Source: Ustilaginoidea virens
Lineage: Eukaryota; Ascomycota; Sordariomycetes; Hypocreales; Clavicipitaceae
Assembly: GCF_000687475.1 (NCBI RefSeq)
Contig: NC_057320.1
Coordinates: 1,054,001 to 1,118,000, forward strand
DNA: 64,000 nucleotides
Direction: 5' to 3'
The translations under genes were made by a program, and so were the position numbers. Shown piece by piece: positions 1-11,807 of the stretch (position 1 is the first letter of the stretch; every line of letters begins with the position of its first letter). The notes beneath the pieces were generated by a model, which searched no databases, had not been told where the DNA came from, and worked only from the letters and a program-made list of their open reading frames with translations.

Positions 1-1470
1 ACACAAAAAAAAAAAAGTACCAAAAATCACTTTAACTGTCTCTTACCAGCCTCCCTATCCTCGATGTTTTTCCTTTCCTACGAGGCAGTCTGGCGTCACA
101 AAGTTTGGGTCAGAGGCCCAAAGCACTGAGCGAGAGGTTTATGTGGAACCAACCAGTTGAACTACTGTACTTCGGGTCCACATGCGGAGCACTCCGGAGG
201 GAGTACGTACTCCGTACCTCTTGGGCTCAGATTAGGTACCTGAGGCACATTAGTAGGTACCTGCTTTCTTGAGACGACTTGCGTTGGCTTTGTGGATGGA
301 AGCCCAACAAACGTTCCAGTCGTCGACCGGTTGTCCGCCACGAGATGGCAGGAGGCTCACAGAAAACAACATGCTGATGTTATAAAAAAAAGACGAACGT
401 GGGATCTCGAAGACAGCAGATATACCTGGGTTATGGGGGCCGAGCCGGTTGATGCAGGGTGTCTGCCGCCCGGCATCAGGTGAATGCATGGCAAGAGGTT
501 GTTTCAATCGGAGCCTACCGGTAGGGGCGTACAATTTATAAATCTAACGACATGAATTTCAACAGTATGGAAGCGAAAAAAAAATGCTGCGAGAATACCC
601 CGTCTCTAGCCCTGATTTTATTTTTATGGTAGCTACATAGCTACAAGTTTGTAAGCGTGGAGGGCAAACGTGGGCAAAATCCACAGCAACCCACGGGAAG
701 ATTGTCAGGACCTCGGGGATGCGACTTGGGAATTTCCGAACGAGGCAAACCCCCTCTTGAAAGCCTGGCGAGTCGCGCCGCCGCTTCATTTCGGAAGGGC
801 TTGCGCATGTTCAGCCCTACCTACGGCTTTCACGGATCCAATCGATTCGCATGCAGCAGACGAGCAAAATGAGCCCGACAAAGTGGGTGGCATGGACAGG
901 AGAGCGACGCGGTGATTTACTTGTAATGATTTCAAGGCGATCGAGTGGCTGCCGGACCGAGGAGGAGGCGAGGAGGGGAGGAGACTCTGGACCAAAAGTT
1001 ACAACGCCGGGCTGCGACCCGGGGCGTGTGAAGTGGCGTGCGTGTTGAGCAGGCAGCTGGCAGCAGGCAGCTAGCAGCTGGCAGCGAAGGGAGTGGGCAC
1101 GGGGAACCTGGGTGCTTTGCGCGACTGAGGACTGAAGGCAGGCGCAGGTGGCGGCCCCTTCCGGCGACTCTGAGTGGAAGGAAGCAGACCCAAGTCCCGA
1201 CCTTCACTTGTACTGTTCCTCTACGGGTGGGCGTGCCTCCCATCTTGCTCCTGAGAAAGAGATGGAGATGCCAGGCACAATAACAATAGCCCCATTCTCA
1301 TGGTCTTGTCTACCACGCGAGAGGCAGCAAGACATTGACGGGATGCAGAGCGTGTAAGCGCGTAAGCGCGGCTGCTGCGCGAGATGGATCGGGGGGCCGA
1401 CGTATACGTACTCCGTTAGGTAGAGGTAAAGTCGGGAACAGCTTCCCCGCCGAGGGTTGACGCTGGAGCG

Positions 1471-1501
<31 letters not shown>

Positions 1502-1511
1502 GATGATGATG
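1471..1511. repeat. (GAT)n microsatellite
   Basis: A run of GAT/TGA trinucleotides with one interruption (GGT). It reads as poly-Asp in one frame, but no gene supports translation. Confidence 0.9.
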
Positions 1512-2345
1512 CGCGGCCCCTGCCCGTCCGCAAGAGACATGCGGGCATTGTGTCTCTTGTTGCTGAGCTCGATTTGCAAAGATGGGCGGTCGTGATCAGT
1601 GACGACGCTGAGTGGACAATCCGGCGCATCACGCCTGCAGTCGTGCAGTGCAGTGAGTGGGTAGGTAGGTAAGAGGTAGGTAGGTAAGTACATGTAATAA
1701 GGTGTGTGATGTGTGCACCCTGGTTCCTGCTTGCCGTAGCGTCGGGGAGGTTCGGGCAGCGCAGGTACCCCCGCGGTGTGCCCCAATCCACGTCCAGGTA
1801 CCGCTGTGCTGTGGGCGCACCCGGGAAGGGACCTTGTCCGCATCTGCGCCCTCCGCGCGGTGTACTTGCTCTGGCCGTCACCGCGCTAGTGTTTTCTTGG
1901 TGTCGCCCAAAGCTTCAATCAATGTTTATGCTGGTCCCCTTCCTTCATCCGAGCAGCAACGTGTTGTACATATGTACGCAAAGTACCGGCCAGACCTTGC
2001 CCTGCCCTGCCCTGCACTTGGCTAGGAGGTAGGTACCTAAGGTAGGTACCGGTTCTTATTTCCTTGAAACCGTCAATCAGTCAGTCTGGTGCTCGCTCGT
2101 TTCGTTCAGTTGGCCGCCAGCATTGACGGCTGCTGCACGGCTGCACGGCTGCGCGGCTGCAAGAAACTTCAATGCAAGACTGCATGTGTGACTTTATTCC
2201 TCTTCTACCCGCTCCCCACAGTTTGCCTGAACCCTGTTCCTCCTTGGCTCCATTCACCTCCCGCCGGCTCTTTGCTCACTTAACGCTTTTTCCCTTCCTC
2301 CTGCGTTGCACGTCAACAAGCTCGCGCGCTTTTCTTTTGCAGCCG

Positions 2346-2396
2346 TCCTCCTCCTCCTCCTCCTCCTCCTCCTCCTCTTCTTCTTCCTCCTCCCTC
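2346..2396. repeat. (CTC)n/(CTT)n pyrimidine microsatellite upstream of itc1
   Basis: About 50 bases of pure pyrimidine made of CTC and CTT triplets, some 420 bp before the itc1 start codon. Such tracts are common in fungal promoters; a regulatory role is inference. Confidence 0.85.
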
Positions 2397-2812
2397 TTCT
2401 CCCTTCTGGACTCATGGGTTATCGCCCGCCGCCCAACCCAACCTTGATACGCGCCATCCCCTCGGCTTCTTGATCGATATCATTTTATTTCCCATTGACT
2501 TGTATAATCCCATCCTTGGGCGCGCCCGCCACCGCTTTGTCGTGTAAGTCGACGACAACTTCGCCGATTGCCTCGCTTCCACCCCTTTGCAGCGCAGAGT
2601 AGGCTTTTGCCGCCAGCCTCTCGATTGCATCGTTTTTAACACAGGACCTGCGCGCCCACGTCAACAGTTGCTTCAATAACTCAATGGTCCCTTCCGTATT
2701 GCTTCATCTTGATTATGACCTGTAGCAGGAAGCGTCTTGCTTGGTAGCCTTTGCTCTGGTGTCCAAATCAGTACCGACCGCCTGACCCCGGCTCTCCCTT
2801 TATACTCTCACC

Positions 2813-5800
2813 ATGGTAAATTTGCCGCCCCAAGACTCCCTCTTGGAACTGTTGGCGCTGCCTTGCCAGAGGTAGTCCCCATACTGAGACTTTTTTTTTT
2901 TTTGCAGGTTCTTTACAAACGGAAACCGGTGCAGTTCCTGCCACCGGCAGAAATACAAGACGAGAATGACGAGGTATGCGACACATGACTCTCTTCCTTT
3001 TTTTTTTTTTTTTTTCCTTTTTGTCTTTTTTTTTCTCCCACCCTGGATCTGGCCAGAACCATCTCAACCGTTCCGAAACTGACTTGGAGCTTTTTCAGGT
3101 GTGGCATATACCCCAGACAGGAGAGATATTTGCCACATACGAGGATTACTTGAGTCGGTGAGTTTGTTCTTCCCGCCTCTTCACGCTGACTGGCACTCCC
3201 CTGCCTTGGTATCAGGCCAGACCAGGCCAGACCGCAACGAATGGCAAGCAGGACATGCTGACTTTGATATGTTTCAAAGCATGGAATTTTACAAGCAGGT
3301 AATCAGGCACAATGCATGTGTTTGTTCTCAGAAGTTGTTCGCGATTACTCACAGCTATGACTCCAGCGTCGTTTCAATGACCAAATCACTGGACACTCGG
3401 GGCTTAGCTTCTTTGAAGCCTTCAAAAGCGAGGTGTGGATCAACCCTTGCCTCTTTCCTCTTGACCTGAAAAAAGAGTTGCCGCTCACGATTTCTCATCT
3501 CGCACAGCTTACTGGAGGTCGCGAAGTTGAAGCCTCATTTCCAGAAGCCCTCAAAGGGCCTATTCTCCGCAGAGTTCAGTTTCAGACCATCTCCCGTTTG
3601 GATAATCTTGTCGATTCAATATTTGACGAGTTCAGGCTTGATTATTATCCGGGTGAGGAGGTGACAGTTTCGATAGACGGAGCAGATCGGATTCATGGCC
3701 TGGTCAGGGACAAGACCACCTTTGGACCAAGAAATTTACCAGATGGGTCACGAACTTTACCAGTCACTCGATACTTGGTCAATATTAAAGATACTGATGA
3801 GGAGACAATGGTGACGGACCAGCGCATCTGTCGGGACCGAGGCGTCTTCACCAAGGCCATGCTTCGCTCCTTTATTAAAAAGACCGTCACCCGAGAAGCA
3901 TGGACAGGAGCGCCGTGGCTCGTGAAGCATGACTACGCCAATATGTACCATATCGACACAAGAGTCCCACCTCATCTTCGCTACGACACAAAGTTGCTCG
4001 AGAGGAAGCAGCTCCAGGCTCAAAAACGAGGACACTTTCATGAACCGACCGGACTCGCAAACTGCGGCCTATTGCGCCTGCCGGAGCTGAAGCCAGCCAC
4101 CAAGATTCCCAAGGCAAAACAGGCGCAACTTTGCAAGGAACTCAAATGGCCTCTTGTTGAATCAGTAAATGGCGTGCACGGGTCAGGAACACATGAGCAG
4201 CCAGCGCGTGAGCCAACTCCGCCTCCGCCTCCGCCTCCAACAAAGTATCCCATCGAAGACTTGGCCTTGCCACCAAGAGAAGGAAGTTTCCGCCCTCGCT
4301 TAAAATTCATGTGCCGAAATCCTCCCGTGGAGGCTGAAGGAATCGTTGACGAATCCCAACCTTTCCGCGACAGAATCGACATGGCAACCGTGGGCGCCTT
4401 TCTAGAGACCTGGGATACCTTGAACGTATACTGCGAGATTTTCAAGCTCGATTCTTTCACGTTTGACGACTTTGTGGAAGCCATGGCCGTGGCTTCTGAG
4501 CGTGTGCCCGTCCAACTATTCGACGAAATTCATTGTTCAGTACTCAAGGTTTTAGTCGACTCTGAGAAGGACGGGGGGAAAGTGCGCATCACACTGCCAG
4601 AGTTGGAAGACGAGGAAAGCGATGAAGACGAAGACGACGGGCAAGGTGACGGCGATGAGGAGAAGGAGCATGAAGAAGAACAATCTCCTGAGCCAGAGGA
4701 GAAGCCAAAGGGTCGTGCTACACGAAGCAGCCTAGCTAAGCTTGAGGCTGAAAGGCTAGCTGCAGCTGTGGCTGCTGCCGAGGAAGAAGAAATCCGCGCC
4801 GAGCAGGAATCCCGTAGTCGGGCCGAAGAGTTGATGAGAGAGTTTGACTGGATAGATCACCTCCGCAAGCGAGACTTTTCCAACGGCGGGTGGGAGCGTA
4901 TAATGATTGGTTTGATTCATCAGCTTTCGAAAGACGACCGACAGAAAGACGCTTGCGAGGAGCTACTTGAACACCTTGTGCCTCCCGACACGGAACCTAC
5001 AAGAGAAGCTGCTCAGCGCAACTATGCCGAGCTTGACGTCGACCACCGAGTCAAGGCGCTACAGATCATATGTTTACTGACGATGCAGACCAGAGCGGTC
5101 CGCGGCTACATGGAAGATTGCAGTGAGACAATGACAAAGTATCGCAAGGACAGAATTGAGTGGCAACGGCAGAAGAAGCAAGCGTAAGTCTGGCACCCGA
5201 GCCGTAGCCGAGGAGATAAAAAAAGAAAAAAGAATAAAAAAAAAGAAAAGTTTGATCCGAGAAAATATGAGGAGCGCCGACTGATTATGATTTTGTCAAC
5301 AGAACAGAGGAACTACGTCAGTTGCATGAGCAACGTCGGGAGCTGGTTCCGGATCCAGAACCAGCCGAGGATGCCGATGCAACTATCCACAAAGAAGAAA
5401 ATGTTGAAATGCTGGACATGAATGAATCTCAAATTGACCGAGGAGACGGCGAGAATGGCAGCGAGAATGAAGCGAGTCGAACAAAGGGCAAAAGGAGAGG
5501 CCGGCCGCCGCTAGAAAAGAAAAGGAAGGATGCAGAAGTAGGGAAAGAGCAGAAGGCAGTCGACAAGGATAAGCAGAAACCGCGAAGGGAAGCTGTGAAA
5601 CTGACACCCCAGCTACAAAAGCAGTACAACAAAATTCTCAAGGAAATTCAAAAGCAAGAAGACATTATCAAAGAATGCGAGGAGGAGGTGGCTATAATCG
5701 AGAACGATTTGCGCGAGGCCGATTGTCCACGGACCAGGGTTCTGGGCAAGGACCGGTTCTGGAACCGATACTACTGGTTCGAGAGGAACGGCATGCCTTA

Positions 5801-6410
5801 TGGCGGCCTTCCTACCAGCTCGACAGCATTCGCCGAGTACGCCAATGGCTGCATTTGGGTTCAGGGACCCGACGATATGGAGCGCGAAGGCTACATTGAC
5901 GGTCCGGCGAGCCTGCAGAACGAATTCAAGGCAAAGTTTCAAATGACAGTCGCGGAGCGCAAGGCCAAGGAAGAAAACGGAACAAGCGTCTTCACAGCCA
6001 GACAATGGGGCTACATCTCGGAACCCGAGGATGTGATTGCGCTAATCAAGTGGCTGGATCATCGAGGCTGTAACGAGACGAAGCTGCGGAAAGAACTGGT
6101 CAATTACAAGGACCGCATCGCGCAACACATGGAGAACAGAAAGGCGTATCTTGACAAGGGCCAAGACAAGGACAAGACGGATGAGCACACGATGAAGCGG
6201 AGTAGCTCGCGAATTCGGGACAAGACGCCAGAACCGCCGAGTTATCGTTGCCAACAGTGGGTGAATACGATGGCTCTGGAAGACTTGGGTCATTTGCACT
6301 CCAAGCCCCCACCGCCGCCCAGGGTCAGGAAGCAAACCAAGAAACGAGAGGCAGAAGCAGACGCCGATGCATCCAGCCGTGGAGCACCGAAAACCCGACG
6401 ACGAGGTTAA
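2813..6410 (+). CDS. itc1: Itc1/Acf1-like subunit of the ISW2 chromatin-remodelling complex (WAC-DDT-WHIM protein)
   Basis: Six exons: 2813-2815, 2908-2973, 3099-3157, 3280-3298, 3367-5183, 5303-6410, giving 1023 residues. The N-terminus (MVLYKRKPVQFLPP) and the following WAC domain (about residues 20-125) are typical of fungal Itc1. A DDT domain lies at about 383-445, a WHIM segment near 539 and a second WHIM-type motif (CPRTRVLGKDRFWNRYYW) near 796. The middle is acidic and the linker is Lys/Glu-rich coiled coil. By family knowledge it is the non-catalytic partner of the Isw2 ATPase and helps position nucleosomes in the nucleus. The odd point is the first coding exon, which is only the ATG, directly followed by a GTAAAT donor; no other frame supplies the conserved M-V-L-Y start. 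All junctions are in phase. Confidence 0.93.
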
Positions 6411-6572
6411 AGGTATCATGCGTCTTACAAAATGGCAGCTCTTGGCTGGTTGAGAAGGACGGGGATACCCAGCTCAACAAGGAGACCCGGGGAGATGCGA
6501 GCTATAATGGTGAAGGTATACATGGCGTTGAAGGATTTTCCCTTTTTATTTATCTTCTGTCGGCCCTTTTTT

Positions 6573-6604
<32 letters not shown>

Positions 6605-7491
6605 CTTCTTTTTTTTTCCTTTCTTTTTTTTCCCTCCTTTCGGCGGTGGACAAGCGGTGGGGAGACTTTACACAGGCGAAAGAAGGGCGGAGTCGGGCGC
6701 TTGACGCACAAGTTATTCATGGGGAATATAAAAAAGGATGCATAGAATGAGTCTGGTGTTTTGGGAAGAGATGTGCGCACTTGGCCGAATAGAGGCAGAT
6801 ATTGTGGGTTGGGTTAGAGAAGGAGAAGCAGGGCAGGATAATGACGCCGCCTCGATTAGAGAGGGTCAGGATCTGGATCTGGGGGCATGGCAAAATGTAC
6901 TTGCGCCATAAGGTACCTACTCGGTACTCCGTCCTCCGTACTCCGTACTCCGTAGAAGTCTGGCCTATTTGATCAACCGAGGCCCAAACTAAACCGAGGA
7001 CCAATGAAGCCTACATGTACGTACTGTACCCACTACGCACTGACCGCCCTGCTGCTGCCTGCCTACGTCATTCGCAAGCCGACGAGGCAAAGAAAGGCTG
7101 GAAGCTTCAAATTAGGTTTACAGAGTTCCGAGACTTGTCGGTTCGCTTGCGCATCGCATCCAAGGTTCGCGGTGGAGGGAGGTTTCTGGTCTGCGTCCTT
7201 GGTTGTGCTTTAAAGCTCAAGCTCATCTGGTCTGCGTCCTTGGTTCTGCTTCAAAGCTCAAGCTCTTCTAGTCTGCGTCCTTGGTTCTGCTTCAAAACTC
7301 AAGCTCATCTGGTCTGCGTCCTTGGTTCTGCTTCAAAGCTCAAGCTCTTCTAATCCGCGTCCTTGGTCCTGCATCAAAGCTCAAGCTCATCTGGTCCCGT
7401 CCTTGGTCCTGCGGTAGGCAAAGGCCAACAACCCAACTGGTTGTTGCTTGATACATTTCCTTTGGCAAATCCCCGAGCACAATCGGCCAAC
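6411..7491. other. Intergenic region between itc1 and the GST gene
   Basis: Holds a pyrimidine-rich stretch (6536-6640, presumably itc1 3' region), a cluster of TACTCCGTA motifs (6925-6954) and the 41-bp minisatellite at 7185-7412. No gene seen. Confidence 0.7.
7185..7412. repeat. 41-bp minisatellite in the GST promoter
   Basis: About 5.5 head-to-tail copies with start points 41 bases apart (7191, 7232, 7273, 7314, 7355, then about 7395, the last degenerate). Each carries CTGCGTCCTTGG followed by a CAAAGCTCAAGCTC-like part. Unit ends alternate between ATCTGG and TTCTA(G/A), so the higher-order period is about 82 bp. The array ends about 80 bases before the GST start codon. Confidence 0.92.
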
Positions 7492-8514
7492 ATGCCTTCC
7501 GCGCAGCAAGCACAGATAAAGCTGCACTGGTACGTTTTTCACTCCTTCACTCTCCATTTCTGATGCTCAAAATCGGCAATCCTACCGTTGCCGTGTCATC
7601 TCCCCCCTTCCCTCCCCCCCCCCAAGCTCATCCATCCCGTCAACAGGCTGAACCAGTCCCGCTCCCAACGCATCGTCTGGCTCCTTGAAGAGCTCAACGT
7701 CCCCTACGACATTCAAGTGTACCACCGCGACAAGGAAACCCTCCTCGCCCCTCGGGAGCTCGAGGATATCCATCCCCTCGGCAAGTCTCCCGTCATCTCC
7801 ATCACGCATCCCGGCGACGCTGGCGTTGCAAAACCCGTCATTCTCGCCGAAAGCGGCTTCATTACGCAGTACCTCGTGGATCATTTCCCCGAGGGGAAGA
7901 AGCTGGTCCCGGAGCGGTGGCAGGACGGCAAGGAGAACACCGTTGGCGGCGAAACGGAGGCCTGGCTGCGGCACGCATACTACATGCACTACGCCGAGGG
8001 GAGCCTGATGCCGTACCTGGTCTTTGCCCTGGTGGTTTCGCGTAAGTGACGCAGCATGATGACTGATTTGTCGTCTCTGCCAGTTCCCCTCCCCCACTGC
8101 TCGCTTCCGAAAGTCACTAAGAACGGGAGCGCGGACACTACTGCAGGCCTGAAATCTCCCCAGGTTCCCTTCCTGGTGCGTCCCATCACCTCCGTCATTG
8201 CGAATCGCATCACGGCCATGTTCGTCTACCCAAACGTCAAGAAGCACCTGGCCTTCATCGACGGCCAGCTTGCCACCTCGGGGGGCAAGTACCTGTGCGG
8301 GGACAAGCTCAGCGCCGCGGACATCCTGATGAGTTTCCCCTTGATTGCTGGCTCGGCGAGGTTCGACGAGCTGGGGACGTGGAAGGACGGGTCCTGGCGC
8401 AACGAGTTTCCCAGGGTGAGGGAGTATGTGGAGCTTCTGGAGGCCGAGCCTGGATACAGGAGGAGTGTGGAAAAGGTCGAGGCTATCGACGGAAAGTACG
8501 AGTCTTCCCTGTAG
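7492..8514 (+). CDS. Glutathione S-transferase
   Basis: Three exons, 7492-7529, 7647-8041 and 8147-8514, giving 266 residues. The N-terminal thioredoxin-like fold begins at about residue 12 with the conserved N-Q-S-R-S-Q-R-I-V-W-L-L-E-E-L stretch (Ser as likely glutathione-activating residue) and continues through a KSPV turn and an ESG glutathione-contact motif. The all-helical C-terminal domain has the usual SAADILMSFPL helix. By family it conjugates glutathione to electrophiles in the cytosol; substrate and class are not determined, though it resembles fungal Gtt1-type enzymes. Both donors fit GTRNGY and both acceptors are CAG. A 41-bp tandem array sits directly upstream. Confidence 0.92.
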
Positions 8515-9005
8515 AGGCCACGCGTCCTAGGATCTGGGCTCTGGCGACAAGAGGACTGGACATGATGGTGCCTTGCGCGACGCTTCAAGAAGCTATGCTG
8601 ATGAAAAGGATGGTCTCGCCTCTATAATCGCATAAAGGGGGAAGGAAAGGCGATTGCCTGGTTGGAGGTGTTGTACGAGAGTCCGTAGTCCTATTAGATG
8701 AGATGGAAGTTCTGTGAGACAAGTCCTTACCTTCTTGACACGGAAAACGAATTTCTTCTCGTCGTCCATGTCCAACAGGGCCCGCGCCCGATGATTGGCC
8801 AAGTCCCGGACACCACCCCCGAACTATGTCCACACTGTCCACACTGTGCAGCCCACTCCTACCTGCTGAAACTTCCATTTACTCCTTCAAGTCACTTCTC
8901 GAGAAATCAAAACGTTGGCTCCCGACGGCGGATATCCATCCCATGCGCTTTACGAGCCACTGTGCGCACACACGTGTAGCCGCCACCTAGGACTTGCCTC
9001 ATGTC
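8515..9005. other. Short intergenic region between GST and PPR genes
   Basis: About 490 bases holding the GST 3' region and the PPR gene promoter. No gene or clear repeat beyond a doubled TCCACACTG near 8827. Confidence 0.6.
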
Positions 9006-11807
9006 ATGTACTCATCGAGGTCGAGACCCAGCTGTCTGCAATGTGCCTCGCGCATGCGCTCGGCGTTGGCGCCATCACCAAGGCACGGGGCTGTGGCCTG
9101 GTTTTCGTCCGCTGCTTCAGACGAAGCTGCGCACCCGATCGCCTCGATCCCCGACTCGGCATCCCCATCCGGCAGCAGCTCCAAAAGGGGACGAAATCTA
9201 GAGTCCAGTGACCACGAACAGCAGCAGCCTACTGGTGGATCGAAGGCTCTCCTTGCCGCCATTGCGTCCAAGAGCCGGCGGGGAAGCCCCTCGCCGCGGT
9301 GGTCTGGCGAGGCTCGCTCCGACGACGTGGTCCAAGGGGCAGGACCCGGGGCCGCATTTTCCGCTCCTCCTGGCGAGAACCCGTGGCCGATTACGTCGAA
9401 GGAATGGGAGATGGTTGCCAAGACGCAGGAAATCTCGAAAAGTCCCTCGGGCCCGCAGGAGAAGCTGCGGCGGTTTCAAGACGAGGTCTGGCCGTTTGTC
9501 AAGAGCGTCCGCGGCCGCGTCCCCAAGCATCTCTACATGTCGTCCACCAAGTTTCTCTTCGAGACCTGCGACTCCGTCGCCGAGCAGGGCCTTGCCGGTA
9601 CGAGCTTGGCCCTTTCGAAGATGTGTGCCACGATTGGCAAGTGGGATCTCGACATAAGAAACGAGCTTGTTCTGAACCTGTGCCATATTCTAATCAGCCA
9701 AAGGCGCTCGGCGGCGGCGCGCAACGCGCTGATGAAGGAGCTTGTGGATATGTGGAAGCACCTTTCTCAGCTGAAACGCGGGAGCCAAGCGCATCAGCAA
9801 GGTCTTCGCTTCGTGCTGCCCTCGGCCGACGAAATCAATATGGGCACGGAGAATCTGGAGATTCTGGCAAAGATGCATGCATATGGCGCACCGGTTAGCG
9901 ACCCGTCCCTAACCATGCAGTTGGCCAGCCAAGCTCTGGCGAGCATTTTCATCCAGTACCCGTTGGGGCAGGCTTTCTGGCTTATTCCCGGCCTCGTGGC
10001 CACCCTGGCCGTGCTTTCCGACCCTCGTTTAACGCGCGAGGGCAACAAGATCGATGCCGCGCCCCTGCTGAATCTAGTTCGCCACGTCTTTGAGCAGCAC
10101 CCCGTGGAGCCGACTTTCGTCGACCACGTCTTCACCAAGCGCATCTTCACCAACAACATCCGATTCCCTCCTTCCAAATTAGACGAGCTGCAGTCATACG
10201 TCGCGGCGCAGTGGCCGCAGGCATCGGCCATGGTCCTCAAGAAAAGACCAAGCTGGTACCCGGGCCATGCCCTGCCGCAGAGCTCGCTCTCCCCCGTGCC
10301 GAACACGCCGTCCAGCCTGTCCGTCTTTGACAGGAAGCTCCGCGCCGCGTACCGATCCCGCGACACGGCCGGCGCCGAGTCCGTCTGGCAGCATCTCAGG
10401 ATGAACCTGGCCGAGAACCCGGACCTGGGCCGGCAAATGCGCGAGGAACCCGAGTTTCTCGACTATTGCATCTTCGTCTGGTGTGCCGTGCGCCGACCCG
10501 GCAGACTGCAGGAGACGCTCGATGTCATGAAGCAAATCGGCGTCCAGCTCACGGTCCGATCCTACACGAGCATGATACACGGCTGGAAAACATGCAAGGA
10601 TGGCGGGCGCATCGAAGCCCTCTGGGACAAGCTGGTGGAGTCGGGGTTGAAGCTCGACTCGGTCATCTGGACCGAACGCATCTCGGGTCTCATCGAGGCC
10701 AACAGACCGCGGGCGGGGATCCAAGCGCTCGCCGAAATGCAAGCCTTGTGGAAAAAGGCCGTCCTTTCGGAAGGCGACGCCGCGGCGGCGGGGGCGGCGG
10801 GGGCGGGGGCGGCAGCGGTGCAGCCCACCGTCGAGGTGGTCAACGCCGCCGTCAAGGGCCTCATCGCGCTGGACCGCCGCGCAGCCATGGAAGTGCTCGC
10901 CTGGGCCAGCCGCGAGGGGATCGAGCCCAACATCCGCACGTTCAACATCATGCTGGGAGAGAGCCTGCGGTGCGCGACGTCGTCGGAGCAAACCGCAGCT
11001 CTGCTGGAAACCATGAAGAAGCAAAAGGTGGAGCCCAACGAGGCCACCTTCACCATCATCCTGCAGCAAGTCCTGGGCGGCATGGAAGACGCCTCGGCGG
11101 CGGAGCAGGTCCAGGCGGTGGAGCAGCTGCTGTCGGACATGGAAAAGGCCGGGCTGCGGGCCAACCTCGAGACGTACGGCAAGATGCTCTACGCAGTGGC
11201 GTCGCTTCCCGACGGCGGAGCCGAAGAGGCCGTCCTCGCGGTGCAGCAGCACATGCAGGCGGCCGGGCTGTCGGCCACGCCGCACATGGTCACCATCCTG
11301 GTCGAGCGGGCTCTCGCACGGGGCCGGGGCCGGGGCCGGGGCCTCGGCCCTGTCGGCCCTGCCGGCCCAGCCGCGCCCGACGCAGGCGCCGCCATACGCG
11401 ACCTCCTCCGCCGCCACAACCTGACCAGCATCGGCCAGGGCGACCAGACGCTGTGGGAGCGCGTCATGAGCGCCCACGCCGTCACCGGCGACGTCGCCGC
11501 CGCCATGGACGTCTTTGACCAGCTGGCCCGCGCCGGGCGAACCGTCACCTCGCTCCCCTGCCTGACGGACCTCGTCGAGGCACTCCTCGCCCGCGGGGAC
11601 GCCAAGGCCGTCGCGGACGCGAGGCACGTGGTGGGCGTGGTGCTGAGCCACAAGCTGGACATGGCGGTGACGGAACCAGAGGTGCTTGCGCCGGATGCTC
11701 GGTACTGGCGCCACCACTTCTGGTTCCTGGCCCTGGAGAATGGCCTGGTTGAGCGGGAAAAGGCGCCGCCCGCGCTACGAGCCAGGTTGCAGGGACTGCG
11801 GTCCTGA
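9006..11807 (+). CDS. Pentatricopeptide-repeat protein, probably mitochondrial
   Basis: One exon of 933 residues from the first in-frame ATG at 9006; the open frame extends slightly upstream but only with TTG. The N-terminus is basic and Ser/Arg-rich and ends in AVAWFSSAAS, which looks like a mitochondrial presequence. Helical PPR-type units lie at about 515-815 (for example TFNIMLGESL and TYGKMLYAVA segments spaced about 35 residues apart). Ala/Gly (near 600) and Arg-Gly/Pro (near 775) low-complexity inserts interrupt the repeats. By family it should bind organellar RNA or assist respiratory-complex expression; I cannot name the orthologue. High-GC codon use gives long antisense frames that are shadows. 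Confidence 0.88.
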   Translation: MYSSRSRPSCLQCASRMRSALAPSPRHGAVAWFSSAASDEAAHPIASIPDSASPSGSSSKRGRNLESSDHEQQQPTGGSKALLAAIASKSRRGSPSPRWSGEARSDDVVQGAGPGAAFSAPPGENPWPITSKEWEMVAKTQEISKSPSGPQEKLRRFQDEVWPFVKSVRGRVPKHLYMSSTKFLFETCDSVAEQGLAGTSLALSKMCATIGKWDLDIRNELVLNLCHILISQRRSAAARNALMKELVDMWKHLSQLKRGSQAHQQGLRFVLPSADEINMGTENLEILAKMHAYGAPVSDPSLTMQLASQALASIFIQYPLGQAFWLIPGLVATLAVLSDPRLTREGNKIDAAPLLNLVRHVFEQHPVEPTFVDHVFTKRIFTNNIRFPPSKLDELQSYVAAQWPQASAMVLKKRPSWYPGHALPQSSLSPVPNTPSSLSVFDRKLRAAYRSRDTAGAESVWQHLRMNLAENPDLGRQMREEPEFLDYCIFVWCAVRRPGRLQETLDVMKQIGVQLTVRSYTSMIHGWKTCKDGGRIEALWDKLVESGLKLDSVIWTERISGLIEANRPRAGIQALAEMQALWKKAVLSEGDAAAAGAAGAGAAAVQPTVEVVNAAVKGLIALDRRAAMEVLAWASREGIEPNIRTFNIMLGESLRCATSSEQTAALLETMKKQKVEPNEATFTIILQQVLGGMEDASAAEQVQAVEQLLSDMEKAGLRANLETYGKMLYAVASLPDGGAEEAVLAVQQHMQAAGLSATPHMVTILVERALARGRGRGRGLGPVGPAGPAAPDAGAAIRDLLRRHNLTSIGQGDQTLWERVMSAHAVTGDVAAAMDVFDQLARAGRTVTSLPCLTDLVEALLARGDAKAVADARHVVGVVLSHKLDMAVTEPEVLAPDARYWRHHFWFLALENGLVEREKAPPALRARLQGLRS

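Larger units (their letters stand above)
1..2812. other. Gene-free region upstream of itc1
   Basis: No open frame here shows family resemblance or plausible exon structure. The region holds GGTACC-rich stretches, a (GAT)n microsatellite near 1471-1511 and a CTC/CTT microsatellite at 2346-2396. The pyrimidine-rich part from about 2200 to 2420 may belong to the itc1 promoter or 5' leader. Confidence 0.6.

Noticed and set aside
10194..11717. 507-codon minus-strand open frame
   Set aside because: Antisense to the PPR gene, Arg/His/Leu-rich, no domain; a shadow of the GC-rich coding strand.
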